DNA from: Paludibacteraceae bacterium
Lineage (GTDB): Bacteria > Bacteroidota > Bacteroidia > Bacteroidales > Paludibacteraceae
Assembly: GCA_017471175.1 (NCBI GenBank)
Contig: JAFUVS010000012.1
Span: 62,001 to 126,000 of the forward strand
Length of the DNA stretch: 64,000 nt
Direction: 5' to 3'
The notes under the pieces are model-generated. The model was not told the DNA's origin. It did not search any database and was given only the letters and a program-made list of their open reading frames with translations. Positions 34,548-45,127 of the stretch are shown in pieces; positions within the stretch are counted from its first letter, which is position 1, and each line of letters opens with the position of its first letter. The position numbers and the translations under genes were made by a program.

Positions 34548-36401
34548 TTACATTTGTTTAATAGATTCAACGATACGCTCAACCGCAAACGGCTGACCCA
34601 TTATCTCATTGTACTGCTTGAAGTCAACGCCGCTGATCTTCATACGAAGCAGTGAAGCGAACTGACCGTTATTCAGTTCACAAACAATCACTTTCTTGTA
34701 ACGGCGAAGTACCTCTGCCGTATTCTTAGGAAGCGGGTTGATGTAGTTGAAGTGTGCCAAAGCGCAATTCAACTCGTTGGCTGCAGCGTGCAAGTGTCCT
34801 TCGGTAGAACCCCAACCTACCAACAATGTATCGCTGTCGGCATTACCTTGTACGCGCAGTTCGGGGATACGGTTAGCCACTTGATCCACTTTGGCTTGAC
34901 GGGCTTTCACCATACGCTCGTGGTTCTCGGGATTGGTTGAAATCGAACCTTTCTGACTATCGCGTTCCAAACCAATGTTACGGTGTTCGTAGCCTTCCAT
35001 TCCGGGGAATGCCCAATAGCGGACATTATTCGCGTCACGAAGAGCGGGATTGTACTTGCCTTTCAATTCTTCTGGAACGCTTTGCGGCTGAATAGCAGGC
35101 AATTCTGCAAGTTTAGGCAGTTTCCACAAACCCGTTCCGTTTGCCAGGTAAGTATCCGTCATCAGAATAACGGGAGTCATATTCTCCAAGGCTATCTTAC
35201 AAGCCTCGTATGCAAATTGGAAGCAGTTAGCGGATGTGCTGGCTGCAATAACAACGGCAGGACATTCGCCGTTACGACCAAAGACGGCTTGCAGCAAGTC
35301 GGTCTGTTCGGTCTTAGTGGGCAGACCTGTTGAAGGACCACCGCGCTGAACATCTATTACAACCAAAGGCAATTCGGCCATAACTGCCAAACCGATGGCT
35401 TCGGACTTAAGGCTCAAGCCGGGACCGGAGGTCGAAGTGCAAGCCAAATCACCTGAGAAAGAAGCACCTACGGCAGTGCAGACACCGGCAATTTCATCTT
35501 CAGCCTGTACGACTACTACGCCCATATCCTTGCGGGCGGCTAATTCCTGCATAATGTCGGTTGCAGGAGTGATAGGATACGAACCGAGGAAGAGTTGCTT
35601 ACCGCTCTTCTTGGCAGCGGCAATCAAGCCCCATGCCGTAGCTTTATTTCCGGCAATGGATGTATAGGTACCGTGTGCCAAATCCTCGGCTTTCTCCACG
35701 TTAATCGTATTGATATTCAGAGCGGTGTTGTTGCCATAGTTAAAGCCGTCTGTCAGCACCTTCACATTCGGAGCAATCAGAGCGGGTTTCTTGGCGAATT
35801 TACCTTCAAGGAAATGAATGGCTTTGTCAATGGGGCGGTTGAAGAGCCAGCAAACCACACCCAAAGCAAACATATTGCGTGACTTCAAGATAGCTTTATT
35901 GTCCATTCCGCTGTCTTTCAACGACTCTTTGGTCAATGCCGTCAAAGCTACGGGAACAATCTGCACGCTTTCGGGAATGCCTAACTCGGTGAAGGGATTG
36001 TCGGTCTTGTACAAAGCCTTATCCAAATCCGCCTTCGTGAACGAGTCGGTATCCACCGCAATCACAGCATCTTTCTTGTACATCGAGTCCGCCTCCACGT
36101 ACTGCGCACCGGCTTGATTGAACTTACTTCCCAACGTACACACTTTCAGAGCGGCCGCATTCATAGCGACTATCACATCCGCCTTGTCACCGGGGGTGTA
36201 AACACCGTTACCGAGACAAACTTGGAAACCGCTCACTCCTCCTAACGTGCCTTGCGGCGCACGAATCTCAGCAGGGAAGTCCGGCAGCGTCGAAATCTCC
36301 TCACCGAGGATAGCACTCAACGACGAGAACATATTGCCCGTCAGTTGCATACCGTCACCCGAGTCTCCGCAGAATCGAATAACTACATTTTGCTTTTGCA
36401 T
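34548..36401 (-). CDS. korA: 2-oxoacid:ferredoxin oxidoreductase, fused gamma-alpha subunit
   Basis: A 617-residue chain in which the gamma domain (residues about 1-190, starting VVIRFCGDSGDGMQLTGNMF) precedes the alpha pyrimidine-binding domain (GSYPITPATDIMQELA near 270) and the transketolase C-like domain. The GPGLSLKSEAIGLA stretch and RGGPSTGLPTKTEQTDLLQA are typical of KorA/VorB. No ferredoxin-like delta subunit is encoded nearby. Transcribed first of the korAB pair. Confidence 0.93.
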   Translation of the reverse strand: MQKQNVVIRFCGDSGDGMQLTGNMFSSLSAILGEEISTLPDFPAEIRAPQGTLGGVSGFQVCLGNGVYTPGDKADVIVAMNAAALKVCTLGSKFNQAGAQYVEADSMYKKDAVIAVDTDSFTKADLDKALYKTDNPFTELGIPESVQIVPVALTALTKESLKDSGMDNKAILKSRNMFALGVVCWLFNRPIDKAIHFLEGKFAKKPALIAPNVKVLTDGFNYGNNTALNINTINVEKAEDLAHGTYTSIAGNKATAWGLIAAAKKSGKQLFLGSYPITPATDIMQELAARKDMGVVVVQAEDEIAGVCTAVGASFSGDLACTSTSGPGLSLKSEAIGLAVMAELPLVVIDVQRGGPSTGLPTKTEQTDLLQAVFGRNGECPAVVIAASTSANCFQFAYEACKIALENMTPVILMTDTYLANGTGLWKLPKLAELPAIQPQSVPEELKGKYNPALRDANNVRYWAFPGMEGYEHRNIGLERDSQKGSISTNPENHERMVKARQAKVDQVANRIPELRVQGNADSDTLLVGWGSTEGHLHAAANELNCALAHFNYINPLPKNTAEVLRRYKKVIVCELNNGQFASLLRMKISGVDFKQYNEIMGQPFAVERIVESIKQM

Positions 36402-36445
36402 GATGAAATTTGATTTTAATTGGTTTGTTGTTTACAAAAGGCTCG

Positions 36446-36453
36446 CAAAGGTA
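36446..36453 (-). promoter_or_regulatory. -7 box of the korAB promoter
   Basis: TACCTTTG on the minus strand about 45 bases before the korA start. The -33 box is weak. Confidence 0.5.
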
Positions 36454-36526
36454 CGCCCGATTTTCACAAGAAAAAAATAAATCGGCTAAAAAACTGCTTT
36501 TTACCCACGAATTGCTTACTTTTCGT

Positions 36527-36558
36527 TTCGCTTAATACAGAAAATACCCGTATCTTTG
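36527..36558 (+). promoter_or_regulatory. Promoter of the OM protein / hydrolase / lipoprotein unit
   Basis: TTCG, 20 bases, TATCTTTG. The position of this promoter helps fix the start of the next gene at the GTG at 36582. Confidence 0.6.
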
Positions 36559-36581
36559 CGCCGTTAAAATTCTATCTACCT

Positions 36582-37250
36582 GTGAGACGAATCCTTACAC
36601 TTATAATATCTGCCTTCCAGCTCTTCCTTGTATGCCCTCAACAGACAAAGGCGGAGACCAAGTTCGAAATTACTGACCGACCGCACGAAATACGTATCGG
36701 CTGGGGTGATCAACTCTTTGAGACCCTCGTTTGGCACAACCCTACCGCCTTCGTCAGAACGCTCCCCGAGACCTACCGAAAGACATATCATGAGAACCAC
36801 CGCTACACCCAACACCTGTGGTTAGAATACCAAAAACGACACAACTACTGGTTCGCATACGGGGCTATGGTGGACTTGAGCGGCGTACTATGGGATGAAG
36901 TTACCCGCAACGGCAATGCATCCGAAATAGCACGTACCCCAGCCTGCCATTTCTACAACATCGTCTGTATGCCCACCATCCGCTTCACTTATTATCATCA
37001 CCCTTACGTCAATCTATATTCAGGCTTCGGGGCAGGATTATGCATAAACGGCGGCACAGAAACCAATCTGCGAGGACATCACACCGACTTCGGGTGGGCG
37101 GCATATATATGCATTTTAGGTGTGAGTGCCAACTACGACCGCTGGTGTTGGTCGTTTGATCTGGGAGGTCTCTACGCTATGCGTGACCTCAACACCATCT
37201 TTATGGCATCCTCACGTATCATAAGTCTCGGATTAGGTGTCCGCTTTTAA
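36582..37250 (+). CDS. Putative outer-membrane or exported protein, unknown function
   Basis: A 222-residue protein if the GTG at 36582 is the start; the frame is open to 36420, but the promoter at 36527-36558 lies inside that extension. The N-terminus from the GTG (MRRILTLIISAFQLFLVCPQ) reads as a signal peptide. The mature part is rich in aromatic residues with alternating patterns (VNLYSGFGAGLCINGG, WSFDLGGLYAM, ISLGLGVRF) and ends in Phe, as outer-membrane beta barrels do. I do not recognise the family. It is followed by two lipoprotein genes in a likely operon. Confidence 0.72.
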   Translation: MRRILTLIISAFQLFLVCPQQTKAETKFEITDRPHEIRIGWGDQLFETLVWHNPTAFVRTLPETYRKTYHENHRYTQHLWLEYQKRHNYWFAYGAMVDLSGVLWDEVTRNGNASEIARTPACHFYNIVCMPTIRFTYYHHPYVNLYSGFGAGLCINGGTETNLRGHHTDFGWAAYICILGVSANYDRWCWSFDLGGLYAMRDLNTIFMASSRIISLGLGVRF

Positions 37251-37270
37251 TACTTTCTAACCATCGCACT

Positions 37271-38590
37271 ATGAACACTCGTTTGCTACTCCTGTTAATA
37301 CCATTTATGCTCATTGCTTGCCAGTTTCGCAACGAAGACTACATAGACTTTGCTGCCATTGAAACGGCACAGAATTTGGACTTTCGCGTTGCTTCCCAAC
37401 GCGAAACGAATCTCGCCGAGGGTATTCCTGAGGACTGCTATCTACCCGATGGAACCACCCTATCCACTCTTACGACAGATACGAACGATACCACCCGACA
37501 CTCCGCCCCGCGACAGACATCAAGTACAACAGGGACACATATCTACCAAGAACTGCTCAAGTGGGGGAGCCAAAACATAGTTACCGAAATAGCAGGTACT
37601 TATACCAGCATCAATACTACAACGGGTGAACCGCTACGTCTTTCCGGCAAAGTAATGCTCCCCAAAGGGAGACGCCCCAAACGGCTCATTCTCGTCTCGC
37701 ACTACACCGTCTGCTCGGATGCAGAATCACCAAGCAACTGCTTCTCCATAGAAGGCATACTTGTCAAGTCCGGCTATGGTCTCATCATACCCGACTACTG
37801 GGGATACGGCATTACGGCAGATGCTGTTCACCCCTATCTCGTTATGGAGCAAACGGCTCGCAACGTTTTAGATATGTACTTCTCGGTGCGCGAGTGGCTT
37901 AAAGCCGTCAACCAATCACCCGAAAAAGATGATATCTACCTGATGGGCTACAGCCAAGGGGCAGCAACAACGATGGCTGTCGAATACCTTGCTGAAACCC
38001 AATACATAATGCCGGAGAACCTCAGCATAAGACGTGTATTCGTAGGAGGCGGACCATACGACATTAAGTCCACATACGAAAATTATGTCAATACCGACCA
38101 AGTCGGTTATCCTGTCGCCATTCCTCTCGTACTGCAAGGAATGATTAATGGCAATCGGCTCAATGTTCGGCTCGAAGATATGATGCAGCCGTGGCTATGC
38201 AACAAAATGGACGAATGGATCAACAGCAAACGCTATACATCAGCACAAATCAACGACTTAATCAACACCCATACCACACACAATATTCTTACACGAGAAG
38301 CTATGGAGCAGACCTCCGACAACGTTGCCGAACTCTATAAAGCGATGACTGTCAATTCCATCATCTCCTACAACTGGACTCCTGCTACCAGTATCTATAT
38401 GATGCACTCTATAGACGACCAGACAGTATCTTTTCTTAACGCCACGGCAGCGCAATCTAAGTGGCAACGCGCTAATATACAATACAATTTCGGGCACTAT
38501 GGCAGCCACACACAGTGCGCATTACGATTCATATACTCCGTACAATCACTCCTCAAAGAGGAAGAAAAAGAAATGAAACAATATGAATAA
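37271..38590 (+). CDS. Alpha/beta hydrolase lipoprotein (secretory lipase-like)
   Basis: A 439-residue protein with a lipoprotein signal (MNTRLLLLLIPFMLIAC; Cys-17 as anchor). After a Thr/Ser-rich stretch of about 100 residues comes an alpha/beta hydrolase: PKRLILVSHYTVC, GLIIPDYWGYG, the nucleophile in YLMGYSQGAATTMA near 240, acid in MMHSIDDQTVSF near 382, and His in GHYGSHTQCA near 414. The layout is close to secretory lipases or esterases, but the substrate is unknown. The last 8 bases overlap the next lipoprotein gene. Confidence 0.82.
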   Translation: MNTRLLLLLIPFMLIACQFRNEDYIDFAAIETAQNLDFRVASQRETNLAEGIPEDCYLPDGTTLSTLTTDTNDTTRHSAPRQTSSTTGTHIYQELLKWGSQNIVTEIAGTYTSINTTTGEPLRLSGKVMLPKGRRPKRLILVSHYTVCSDAESPSNCFSIEGILVKSGYGLIIPDYWGYGITADAVHPYLVMEQTARNVLDMYFSVREWLKAVNQSPEKDDIYLMGYSQGAATTMAVEYLAETQYIMPENLSIRRVFVGGGPYDIKSTYENYVNTDQVGYPVAIPLVLQGMINGNRLNVRLEDMMQPWLCNKMDEWINSKRYTSAQINDLINTHTTHNILTREAMEQTSDNVAELYKAMTVNSIISYNWTPATSIYMMHSIDDQTVSFLNATAAQSKWQRANIQYNFGHYGSHTQCALRFIYSVQSLLKEEEKEMKQYE

Positions 38591-39497
38591 GCCCGCTTAT
38601 ATCCTACTCCTAATCATCCTGCTCACAGCGGCCTGCAATCCGGAAGCAAAATGGGAAAAATCAGATGTCAATGTACAAATGCACATTGAAAACATCTCTG
38701 CAGGCTTCGTGGAATGTCAATTCAATACTGACAAAGAATCTTACTACCTAACAGGCATAATGCGAGCACAAGTTGATTTCGATCCGATGACTCGTCAAAA
38801 GCAGTTTATGCTACTCGCTATTGACTCCGCTACCATTGATTACTTGCAATGGAGAAACCAACTGCTCAAACTCGGGGAATTTAACATTGCTCCCTTCTCC
38901 AGTCATACACTGCGCTACGGACCGACACACCAGTTTTTTACAGGTCTTACAGCCAACCGAGACTATTGGGTTTATTCCTTTGCCGTCAATCCGGAGACCC
39001 TTAAACCTATCGGGAGACTCAATCTAACCACTATTCACACAGCCGAAAAAAGCAATATAGATGCTCACTTTGAATACCGCATCAAGGGGAATTGGGACTA
39101 TATCTACCCCGTTGATTCCGAAGGCAAACTGATGACTGACTTCCCTTACATCGCCACTACACGCGATAGTGCTTTGTTAAGCCCGCATTACCCCAATGGC
39201 GACTCCATTGCATACTCTGAACTGATGACCTGGATTGAGACACAATTCGCATATCCCAAACAAGCGCGAATATTATACGGCGTGCAAGTGATAGAAAACG
39301 ATGGCGACCACTCATTCCTTACATTCGAAGAAGGGCATACGTACTATACTGCCATCTCTTCTTTCGATGGAAAGTTCGATCGTGCAACTATCTATAAGTT
39401 CGTTTGGCACGGAGAACTCACAGAATACTTCTTCACGGATACCGATGAAGCAAACATCGCCAATACAACAAATCAGGCGGGCAAATTACCCGCCTGA
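38583..39497 (+). CDS. Lipoprotein of unknown function
   Basis: A 304-residue protein with a lipoprotein signal (MNKPAYILLLIILLTAAC; Cys-18). The mature part has no recognised domain. It starts with Fn3-like beta strands (VQMHIENISAGFVECQFN, LTANRDYWVYSFAVNPE) and is rich in Tyr, Phe and Thr. By context it accompanies the hydrolase before it (8-base overlap) and the putative outer-membrane protein; a shared surface function is inferred. Its stop codon lies inside a hairpin. Confidence 0.75.
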   Translation: MNKPAYILLLIILLTAACNPEAKWEKSDVNVQMHIENISAGFVECQFNTDKESYYLTGIMRAQVDFDPMTRQKQFMLLAIDSATIDYLQWRNQLLKLGEFNIAPFSSHTLRYGPTHQFFTGLTANRDYWVYSFAVNPETLKPIGRLNLTTIHTAEKSNIDAHFEYRIKGNWDYIYPVDSEGKLMTDFPYIATTRDSALLSPHYPNGDSIAYSELMTWIETQFAYPKQARILYGVQVIENDGDHSFLTFEEGHTYYTAISSFDGKFDRATIYKFVWHGELTEYFFTDTDEANIANTTNQAGKLPA

Positions 39498-39499
39498 TT
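39471..39499. terminator. Hairpin between convergent lipoprotein gene and rplQ
   Basis: A perfect 11-base stem (AATCAGGCGGG with CCCGCCTGATT), 7-base loop. It covers the stop codon of the lipoprotein gene and lies 22 bases behind rplQ, so it can end both transcripts. Confidence 0.75.
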
Positions 39500-39521
39500 G
39501 GATTATGCTAATACTTGTCTT

Positions 39522-40028
39522 TTATTCGGCTTTTTCTTCTTCTGCTTTTGTTTCTTCTGCTTTGGGTGCTTCCTCTACTACGGTTGCTTCCTCGGCTTTA
39601 GCAGCAGCTTTCTTACCGGCACGACGAGTCGTCTTCTTGGCAGCCTTCTTCGTATCCTTGAGCATATTCTCGTTGTAATCAACTAACTCAATGATACACA
39701 TTTCGGCAGCATCACCCAAGCGGAAACCCGTACGCAAAATGCGTGTATAACCGCCCGGACGATTGGCAATCTTCTCGCTTACGTTTTGGAACAATTCGGT
39801 AACGACCGTTTTCTGCTTCAACTCGCTGAACACAAGACGGCGATTAGCGGTTGAATCTTCTTTGGCACGCGTGAGAAGCGGCTCAACATAGATGCGAAGC
39901 GCCTTGGCTTTCGCAAGAGTGGTCGAAATGCGCTTGTGCATAATCAAAGAGCAAGCCATATTCGACAGCATCGCGCTACGATGAGCTGCCTTACGACCAA
40001 GATGATTGAATTTCTTATTGTGTCTCAT
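39522..40028 (-). CDS. rplQ: 50S ribosomal protein L17
   Basis: A 168-residue bL17 starting [20 protein letters not shown]. The conserved body ends near 125; beyond it is a Lys/Ala-rich and then Glu-rich tail ([31 protein letters not shown]) not present in short L17 proteins and probably disordered. Last gene of the supercluster, 20 bases after rpoA. Confidence 0.97.
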   Translation of the reverse strand: MRHNKKFNHLGRKAAHRSAMLSNMACSLIMHKRISTTLAKAKALRIYVEPLLTRAKEDSTANRRLVFSELKQKTVVTELFQNVSEKIANRPGGYTRILRTGFRLGDAAEMCIIELVDYNENMLKDTKKAAKKTTRRAGKKAAAKAEEATVVEEAPKAEETKAEEEKAE

Positions 40029-40048
40029 AATTGCTTTTTACATTAAAA

Positions 40049-41041
40049 TTAGTCATTGACTTTATATCTGCTAATATCCATACCGAAAGCCAAACCATTG
40101 CGCTCAAGCAACTCGTCCAACTCGGTGAGTGACTTCTTACCAAAGTTACGGAACTTAAGCAAGTCGGCACGATGATACTTAACAAGGTCACCTAACGTAT
40201 CCACTTCGGCTGCTTTCAAGCAGTTCAAAGCACGGACGCTAAGATCCATATCTTGCAAACGCTGGTTCAGCAACTGACGCATACGCAATATCTCCTCATC
40301 AAGTGCCGTACTCTGCTTCTTCGACTCTTCCTCCAAAACGATACGCTCATCGGAGAATAGCATAAAGTGATAGATAAGAATCTTAGCAGCTTCAGTAAGC
40401 GCATCCTTCGGGGCTATCGAACCATCAGTCTCGATATTAAGTATCAGTTTCTCATAGTCTGTACGTTGCTCTACACGGTAAGGTTCAATCGTGTACATCA
40501 CGTTACGAATAGGAGTATAGATACTATCAATCGCAAGCGTGCCGATAGCATCGTTGACGTTACGGTTATCATCTGCAGAAATGTACCCCCTACCCTTGTT
40601 GATGGTCAACTCAATCTCAAAATCTGCCGACTCGTCCATTTCGGCAAGTAACAAATCGGGATTGAGAACCTCAAAGTGTTGCAACCGTTCGTTCAACGCA
40701 CCGGCAAGGAAAGAAGTTGAGCCGGAAACGTGTATCCGTACCGTCTCGCCCTCTACATCCTGATCGGGCTTGCGCATAAAACGCACTTGCTTCAAGTTAA
40801 GAATAAGGTTGGTAACATCGGTGATCACACCGGGGATAGTAGCAAATTCATGATCAATACCACTGATCTTAATTGAGCATATAGCGTAACCCTCAAGCGC
40901 GCTGTAAAGCACACGACGGATAGCGTTACCTACGGTGATACCGTAACCCGGCTCAAGCGGACGAAATTCAAATGTGCCTTTCGTCTGACTTGACTCCAAC
41001 ATTATTACCTTATCAGGCTTAATAAAATCTAATATTGCCAT
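40049..41041 (-). CDS. rpoA: RNA polymerase alpha subunit
   Basis: A 330-residue alpha chain. The N-terminal domain (residues 1-235) contains the dimerisation motif [20 protein letters not shown], and the C-terminal domain has the helix-hairpin-helix [18 protein letters not shown] that contacts DNA and regulators. The frame is open to 41074, but the start at 41041 ([12 protein letters not shown]) matches the family. It sits between rpsD and rplQ, the usual alpha-operon order. Confidence 0.98.
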   Translation of the reverse strand: MAILDFIKPDKVIMLESSQTKGTFEFRPLEPGYGITVGNAIRRVLYSALEGYAICSIKISGIDHEFATIPGVITDVTNLILNLKQVRFMRKPDQDVEGETVRIHVSGSTSFLAGALNERLQHFEVLNPDLLLAEMDESADFEIELTINKGRGYISADDNRNVNDAIGTLAIDSIYTPIRNVMYTIEPYRVEQRTDYEKLILNIETDGSIAPKDALTEAAKILIYHFMLFSDERIVLEEESKKQSTALDEEILRMRQLLNQRLQDMDLSVRALNCLKAAEVDTLGDLVKYHRADLLKFRNFGKKSLTELDELLERNGLAFGMDISRYKVND

Positions 41042-41054
41042 GAATTCAAAAGTT

Positions 41055-41660
41055 TTATTTACTGTACAATTCAACGATTAATTGCTCCTTGATATTTTCA
41101 GGAATCTCCTCACGCGGCGGTACATTGACGAACTTGCCGGCTTTCTGGGACTCATCCCACTCTAACCAGTTGTACTTACCGTGATTGAAGCCTTCCAATG
41201 AAGCAGCAATTACCTCGAGGGATTTAGATTTCTCGCGTACCGAAACAATCTGACCGGGACGAACTTGGTAGGAAGGGATATTCACAACCTTGCCATCCAC
41301 GCAAATGTGACGGTGGCTAACCAACTGACGTGCAGCAGCACGAGTCGGAGCAATTCCGAGACGATAAACAATGTTATCCAAGCGGCACTCTAAAAGTTGG
41401 ATGAGAATCTCACCGGTAATACCTTTCTTACGAGATGCCTGCTCAAAGAGCAAACGGAACTGACGCTCCAACACACCATACGTGTATTTGGCTTTCTGTT
41501 TTTCAGCAAGCTGCGTTCCGTACTCTGAGTTCTTCTTGCGACGGTTCACACCGTGCTGTCCGGGTGCATAATTACGTTTGTCAAGTGCCTTGTCCGGACC
41601 AAAAATAGGTTCACCAAAACGACGTGCAATACGCGATTTAGGGCCTGTATATCTTGCCAT
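41055..41660 (-). CDS. rpsD: 30S ribosomal protein S4
   Basis: A 201-residue uS4 starting [21 protein letters not shown], with the S4 RNA-binding domain around [20 protein letters not shown]. The N-terminal zinc cysteines found in some S4 proteins are absent, so this is the zinc-free form. S4 often represses its own operon in other bacteria; no such site was identified here. Confidence 0.98.
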   Translation of the reverse strand: MARYTGPKSRIARRFGEPIFGPDKALDKRNYAPGQHGVNRRKKNSEYGTQLAEKQKAKYTYGVLERQFRLLFEQASRKKGITGEILIQLLECRLDNIVYRLGIAPTRAAARQLVSHRHICVDGKVVNIPSYQVRPGQIVSVREKSKSLEVIAASLEGFNHGKYNWLEWDESQKAGKFVNVPPREEIPENIKEQLIVELYSK

Positions 41661-41700
41661 AGTATTTAGATTTTGAAGTTAGATGTTAAGACTTTCATTA

Positions 41701-42090
41701 TTATACACGGCGACGTTTCGGAGGACGGCAACCGTTGTGAGGCAGGGGAGTAACATCCACAATCTCCGTAACTTCGATGCCTGCGGCTACACAAGCACGA
41801 ATCGCACTCTCACGACCTTGACCGGGACCCTTTACGTAGGCTTTCACCTTACGAAGACCCAAATCGTATGCCACCTTGCCGCAATCGGCTGCAGCCATCT
41901 GAGCTGCATAAGGAGTATTCTTCTTCGAGCCGCGGAAACCCATCTTGCCCGCTGAAGACCATGATATTACCTGACCATCGCCATTAGCCATCGTAACGAT
42001 GACATTATTGAACGACGACATCACATGAAGCTGTCCTACGCCGTCAATCTTAACAACGCGCTTCTTCGCTGCAACTGTTTTCTTTGCCAT
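41701..42090 (-). CDS. rpsK: 30S ribosomal protein S11
   Basis: A 129-residue uS11 of the platform, with the conserved [20 protein letters not shown] and the C-terminal [16 protein letters not shown]. It lies between rpsM (24 bases upstream) and rpsD (40 bases downstream). Confidence 0.98.
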   Translation of the reverse strand: MAKKTVAAKKRVVKIDGVGQLHVMSSFNNVIVTMANGDGQVISWSSAGKMGFRGSKKNTPYAAQMAAADCGKVAYDLGLRKVKAYVKGPGQGRESAIRACVAAGIEVTEIVDVTPLPHNGCRPPKRRRV

Positions 42091-42114
42091 AGTTGTTTGA
42101 TGTTAATGTGTTGT

Positions 42115-42495
42115 TTACTTGGTAGCCTTCTTCTTGTTGGCAACCGTTTTCTTCTTACCCTTGCGCGTGCGGGCATTGTTCTTGGTGGACTGACCACGAA
42201 CCGGCAAACCGATACGATGACGTACTCCACGATAACAACCAATATCCATCAAACGCTTGATGTTCAATTGTGTTTCCGAACGTAAATCACCTTCTACCTT
42301 ATAGTTCGTAGAAATGATTTCACGGATTTTAGCTGCTTGGTCATCCGTCCAATCTTGCACCTTGATGCTTGGGTCAACGCCTGCATCGGCCAAAATCTTC
42401 TTTGCGCTTGAACGACCTATTCCGTAGATGTAAGTCAAACCGACTTCGCCAATCTTGTTTTGTGGCAAATCTACACCGACAATTCTTATAGCCAT
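42115..42495 (-). CDS. rpsM: 30S ribosomal protein S13
   Basis: A 126-residue uS13 of the small-subunit head, starting [20 protein letters not shown] with [14 protein letters not shown] and the C-terminal basic stretch [20 protein letters not shown], followed by a Lys-rich tail. Confidence 0.98.
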   Translation of the reverse strand: MAIRIVGVDLPQNKIGEVGLTYIYGIGRSSAKKILADAGVDPSIKVQDWTDDQAAKIREIISTNYKVEGDLRSETQLNIKRLMDIGCYRGVRHRIGLPVRGQSTKNNARTRKGKKKTVANKKKATK

Positions 42496-42548
42496 AATTC
42501 TTTACTTTTGGGATATATTGTTTAATTACTTAACCAAAACGCGACACG

Positions 42549-42665
42549 TTATCCCTGACGCATCTTCATTTTGGGATCTTTCTTGTTAATTACATAAAGC
42601 TTACCTTTGCGGCGCACAATCTTGCAGTCCGCATTGCGCTTCTTTACTGATGCTCTAACTTTCAT
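42549..42665 (-). CDS. rpmJ: 50S ribosomal protein L36
   Basis: A 38-residue bL36 ([19 protein letters not shown], then [19 protein letters not shown]). Only one of the four usual zinc ligands (Cys-14) remains, so this is the zinc-free type. It stands between infA and rpsM. Confidence 0.96.
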   Translation of the reverse strand: MKVRASVKKRNADCKIVRRKGKLYVINKKDPKMKMRQG

Positions 42666-42699
42666 CTTTGTTAGGAGTTTAGCGTTTGTTGTTTAGTTA

Positions 42700-42918
42700 C
42701 TACTTATAACGGAAACTTATCCGACCGCGTGTCAAATCGTAAGGAGACATCTCCACCTTGACACGATCACCCGGAAGAATCTTAATGTAGTGCATACGCA
42801 TCTTTCCCGAGATGTTTGCTATAATCACATGTCCGCTTTCAAGCTGAACACGAAACATAGCGTTCGACAATGCCTCGGTGATGGTGCCATCTACTTCTAT
42901 TGCGTCTTGCTTAGCCAT
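42700..42918 (-). CDS. infA: Translation initiation factor IF-1
   Basis: A 72-residue single OB-fold protein that binds the ribosomal A site during initiation: [20 protein letters not shown] and [20 protein letters not shown]. It ends GRISFRYK. It lies between map and rpmJ, the standard order. Confidence 0.98.
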   Translation of the reverse strand: MAKQDAIEVDGTITEALSNAMFRVQLESGHVIIANISGKMRMHYIKILPGDRVKVEMSPYDLTRGRISFRYK

Positions 42919-42952
42919 ACGTAAAGTTATTTCAGTTAGGTTATACTGCCTA

Positions 42953-43738
42953 TTAAATAAATTTGTCTTTCAACACGGACTCGATATATTCGAACGTGGA
43001 CAAGATGTCAGCCTTACCGTTTCGAACGCAAACCGACAATTCATAGTGAGCAGTAGGCTTGCGGTCAGCGGAACGGGCTGTCCAACCATCGTCTTCAATA
43101 ATCATATTTCTGCGTCCGGAGAGCAACATCGGCTCTATTGCCAATGTCATTCCCGACTTGAGTACAATGCCGTTACCACGTCTGCCGTAATTGCATACCT
43201 CCGGATCTTCGTGCATATCTCTGCCTATGCCGTGCCCCACAAACTCACGACATACCTCAAATCCGGCTTTCTCGGCATGATTTTGTATCGCATAACCGAT
43301 GTCACCTAAACGATGACCTGTTACAGCCTGCTCAATACCAAGATAGAGACATTCCTTGGTAGTACGAAGCAAACGCATTGTCTCGTCACTTATTTTACCG
43401 ACAGGAAAAGTATATGCTGAATCAGAATGAAAACCCTTGTACAACACGCATCCGTCTATGGTAACTATGTCACCTTCTTTAAGAACGGTCTGCTCATTGG
43501 GAATACCGTGAACAAGTTGCTCATTGACTGACACACAAAACGGCGCAGGGTAATTCTCAAAACCCAAACACGAGGGTATTCCTCCTTGCGAGCGCACGTA
43601 CTCATCGGCTATATGGCTCAAATCAGCAGTCGTCACACCCGGGGCAATGGCTTTGGCGACTTCGCCATAAGCCATACCCAGAATGCGATTGCTCTCACGC
43701 ATCAACTCAATTTCCTCGTCCGTCTTAAGATAAATCAT
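42953..43738 (-). CDS. map: Methionine aminopeptidase, type I
   Basis: A 261-residue enzyme removing the initiator Met. Metal ligands are in [19 protein letters not shown] (two Asp), [11 protein letters not shown] (His), AIEPMLL (Glu) and [19 protein letters not shown] (Glu near the end). No N-terminal zinc-finger extension, so it is the short bacterial type Ia. It follows secY after 36 bases. Confidence 0.97.
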   Translation of the reverse strand: MIYLKTDEEIELMRESNRILGMAYGEVAKAIAPGVTTADLSHIADEYVRSQGGIPSCLGFENYPAPFCVSVNEQLVHGIPNEQTVLKEGDIVTIDGCVLYKGFHSDSAYTFPVGKISDETMRLLRTTKECLYLGIEQAVTGHRLGDIGYAIQNHAEKAGFEVCREFVGHGIGRDMHEDPEVCNYGRRGNGIVLKSGMTLAIEPMLLSGRRNMIIEDDGWTARSADRKPTAHYELSVCVRNGKADILSTFEYIESVLKDKFI

Positions 43739-43774
43739 TTTTCCTTGGACAATTTAACCATTGACCGATTCTTA

Positions 43775-45121
43775 TTAGTACGCCATAGCGTTCGAACGTC
43801 CTTTGATACGCATTCCGTTATCAAAGAAGCCATCGTAATGACGCATTAGCAAGTGACTCTCTATTTGCTGCAAGGTATCCAATATCACACCTACCATAAT
43901 AAGCAGACTCGTACCGCCAAAGAACTGAGCAAAGCCCATCGACACGCCGAACAAGCGAGCAAAAGCAGGCAGCACGGCTATAATGGCAAGCAGAATCGAA
44001 CCCGGCAATGTGATGCGCGACATAATGGTATCAATGTATTCTGCCGTCTTCTTACCGGGCTTCACACCGGGAATGAAACCGTTGTTCAGTTTCAAATTCT
44101 CAGCCATCTGTACAGGGTTGATGATAACCGCCGTATAGAAGTATGTGAACGCGATAATCAGAATAGCAAATACCAGATTGTACCAAAAGCCGTCATTATC
44201 CATAAAGGCACGTGCAAACGCACCGCTACCATCGGAATTGAACCCCGCAATGGCGATAGGAATGAACATAATGGCTTGAGCAAAAATGATAGGCATTACG
44301 TTAGCAGCATTCACCTTCAAAGGAATGTACTGACGCACGCCACCGTACTGACGGTTGCCCACAATACGCTTTGCATACTGTACAGGGATCTTGCGGGTTC
44401 CTTGCACCAGCATAATAGCGAATGCAAACACCAAAAGCAGTACGATAATCTCTGCCATAAATACCATCAGTCCACCTGTGCCGTTATCGTTAAGGCGCAT
44501 AGAGAACTCTTGTACGAACGCACCCGGAAGACGAGCAATGATACCTATCAAGATGATAAAACTGATTCCGTTTCCTACACCGCGATCGGTAATACGCTCT
44601 CCTAACCACATTACAAACATCGAGCCCGCACACAGCAAAATGGTACTGCTGATAGTGAACCAGTTGAAGCCGATACTGATGGATTGACCGGCTTGTGCCA
44701 TCTGTACGCTCAAGTTAACCAAGTAGCTCGGTCCTTGGAACAACAGAATAAGCACCGTCAAATAACGCGTAATCTGGTTCATTTTCTGGCGACCGCTCTC
44801 GCCCTCTTTCTGCATCTTCTGGAAATAAGGAACTGCAATAGTCAGCAGTTGCACTACGATAGAGGCAGAGATGTAAGGCATTATACCCAATGCGAATATA
44901 GAAGCATTGGAGAACGCGCCACCCGAAAACATATCCAACAGAGCCATCAAGCCGCCAGCCGTCTGGCTATGCAATGCAGATAGAGCATCCGGATTGATAC
45001 CCGGAAGAACAACGAACGAACCGAACCGATAAATCAATACAAAAAGGAATGTGGTAATCAAACGGTTGCGGAGATCCTCGATCTTCCAGATATTCTGAAT
45101 TGTTGCTATAAACTTACGCAT
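43775..45121 (-). CDS. secY: Protein translocase subunit SecY
   Basis: The 448-residue channel of the Sec translocon, with ten predicted membrane helices. Family motifs include GSFVVLPGINPDALSALHSQ near the plug region, GLMALLDMFSGGAFSNASIF, and the cytoplasmic loop PVQYAKRIVGNRQYGG. It is 6 bases after rplO, as in other spc operons. Confidence 0.98.
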   Translation of the reverse strand: MRKFIATIQNIWKIEDLRNRLITTFLFVLIYRFGSFVVLPGINPDALSALHSQTAGGLMALLDMFSGGAFSNASIFALGIMPYISASIVVQLLTIAVPYFQKMQKEGESGRQKMNQITRYLTVLILLFQGPSYLVNLSVQMAQAGQSISIGFNWFTISSTILLCAGSMFVMWLGERITDRGVGNGISFIILIGIIARLPGAFVQEFSMRLNDNGTGGLMVFMAEIIVLLLVFAFAIMLVQGTRKIPVQYAKRIVGNRQYGGVRQYIPLKVNAANVMPIIFAQAIMFIPIAIAGFNSDGSGAFARAFMDNDGFWYNLVFAILIIAFTYFYTAVIINPVQMAENLKLNNGFIPGVKPGKKTAEYIDTIMSRITLPGSILLAIIAVLPAFARLFGVSMGFAQFFGGTSLLIMVGVILDTLQQIESHLLMRHYDGFFDNGMRIKGRSNAMAY

Positions 45122-45127
45122 AGTTGT

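Noticed and set aside
36420..36581. Longer N-terminus of the putative OM protein
   Set aside because: A good promoter lies inside this stretch and a signal peptide starts at the GTG at 36582.
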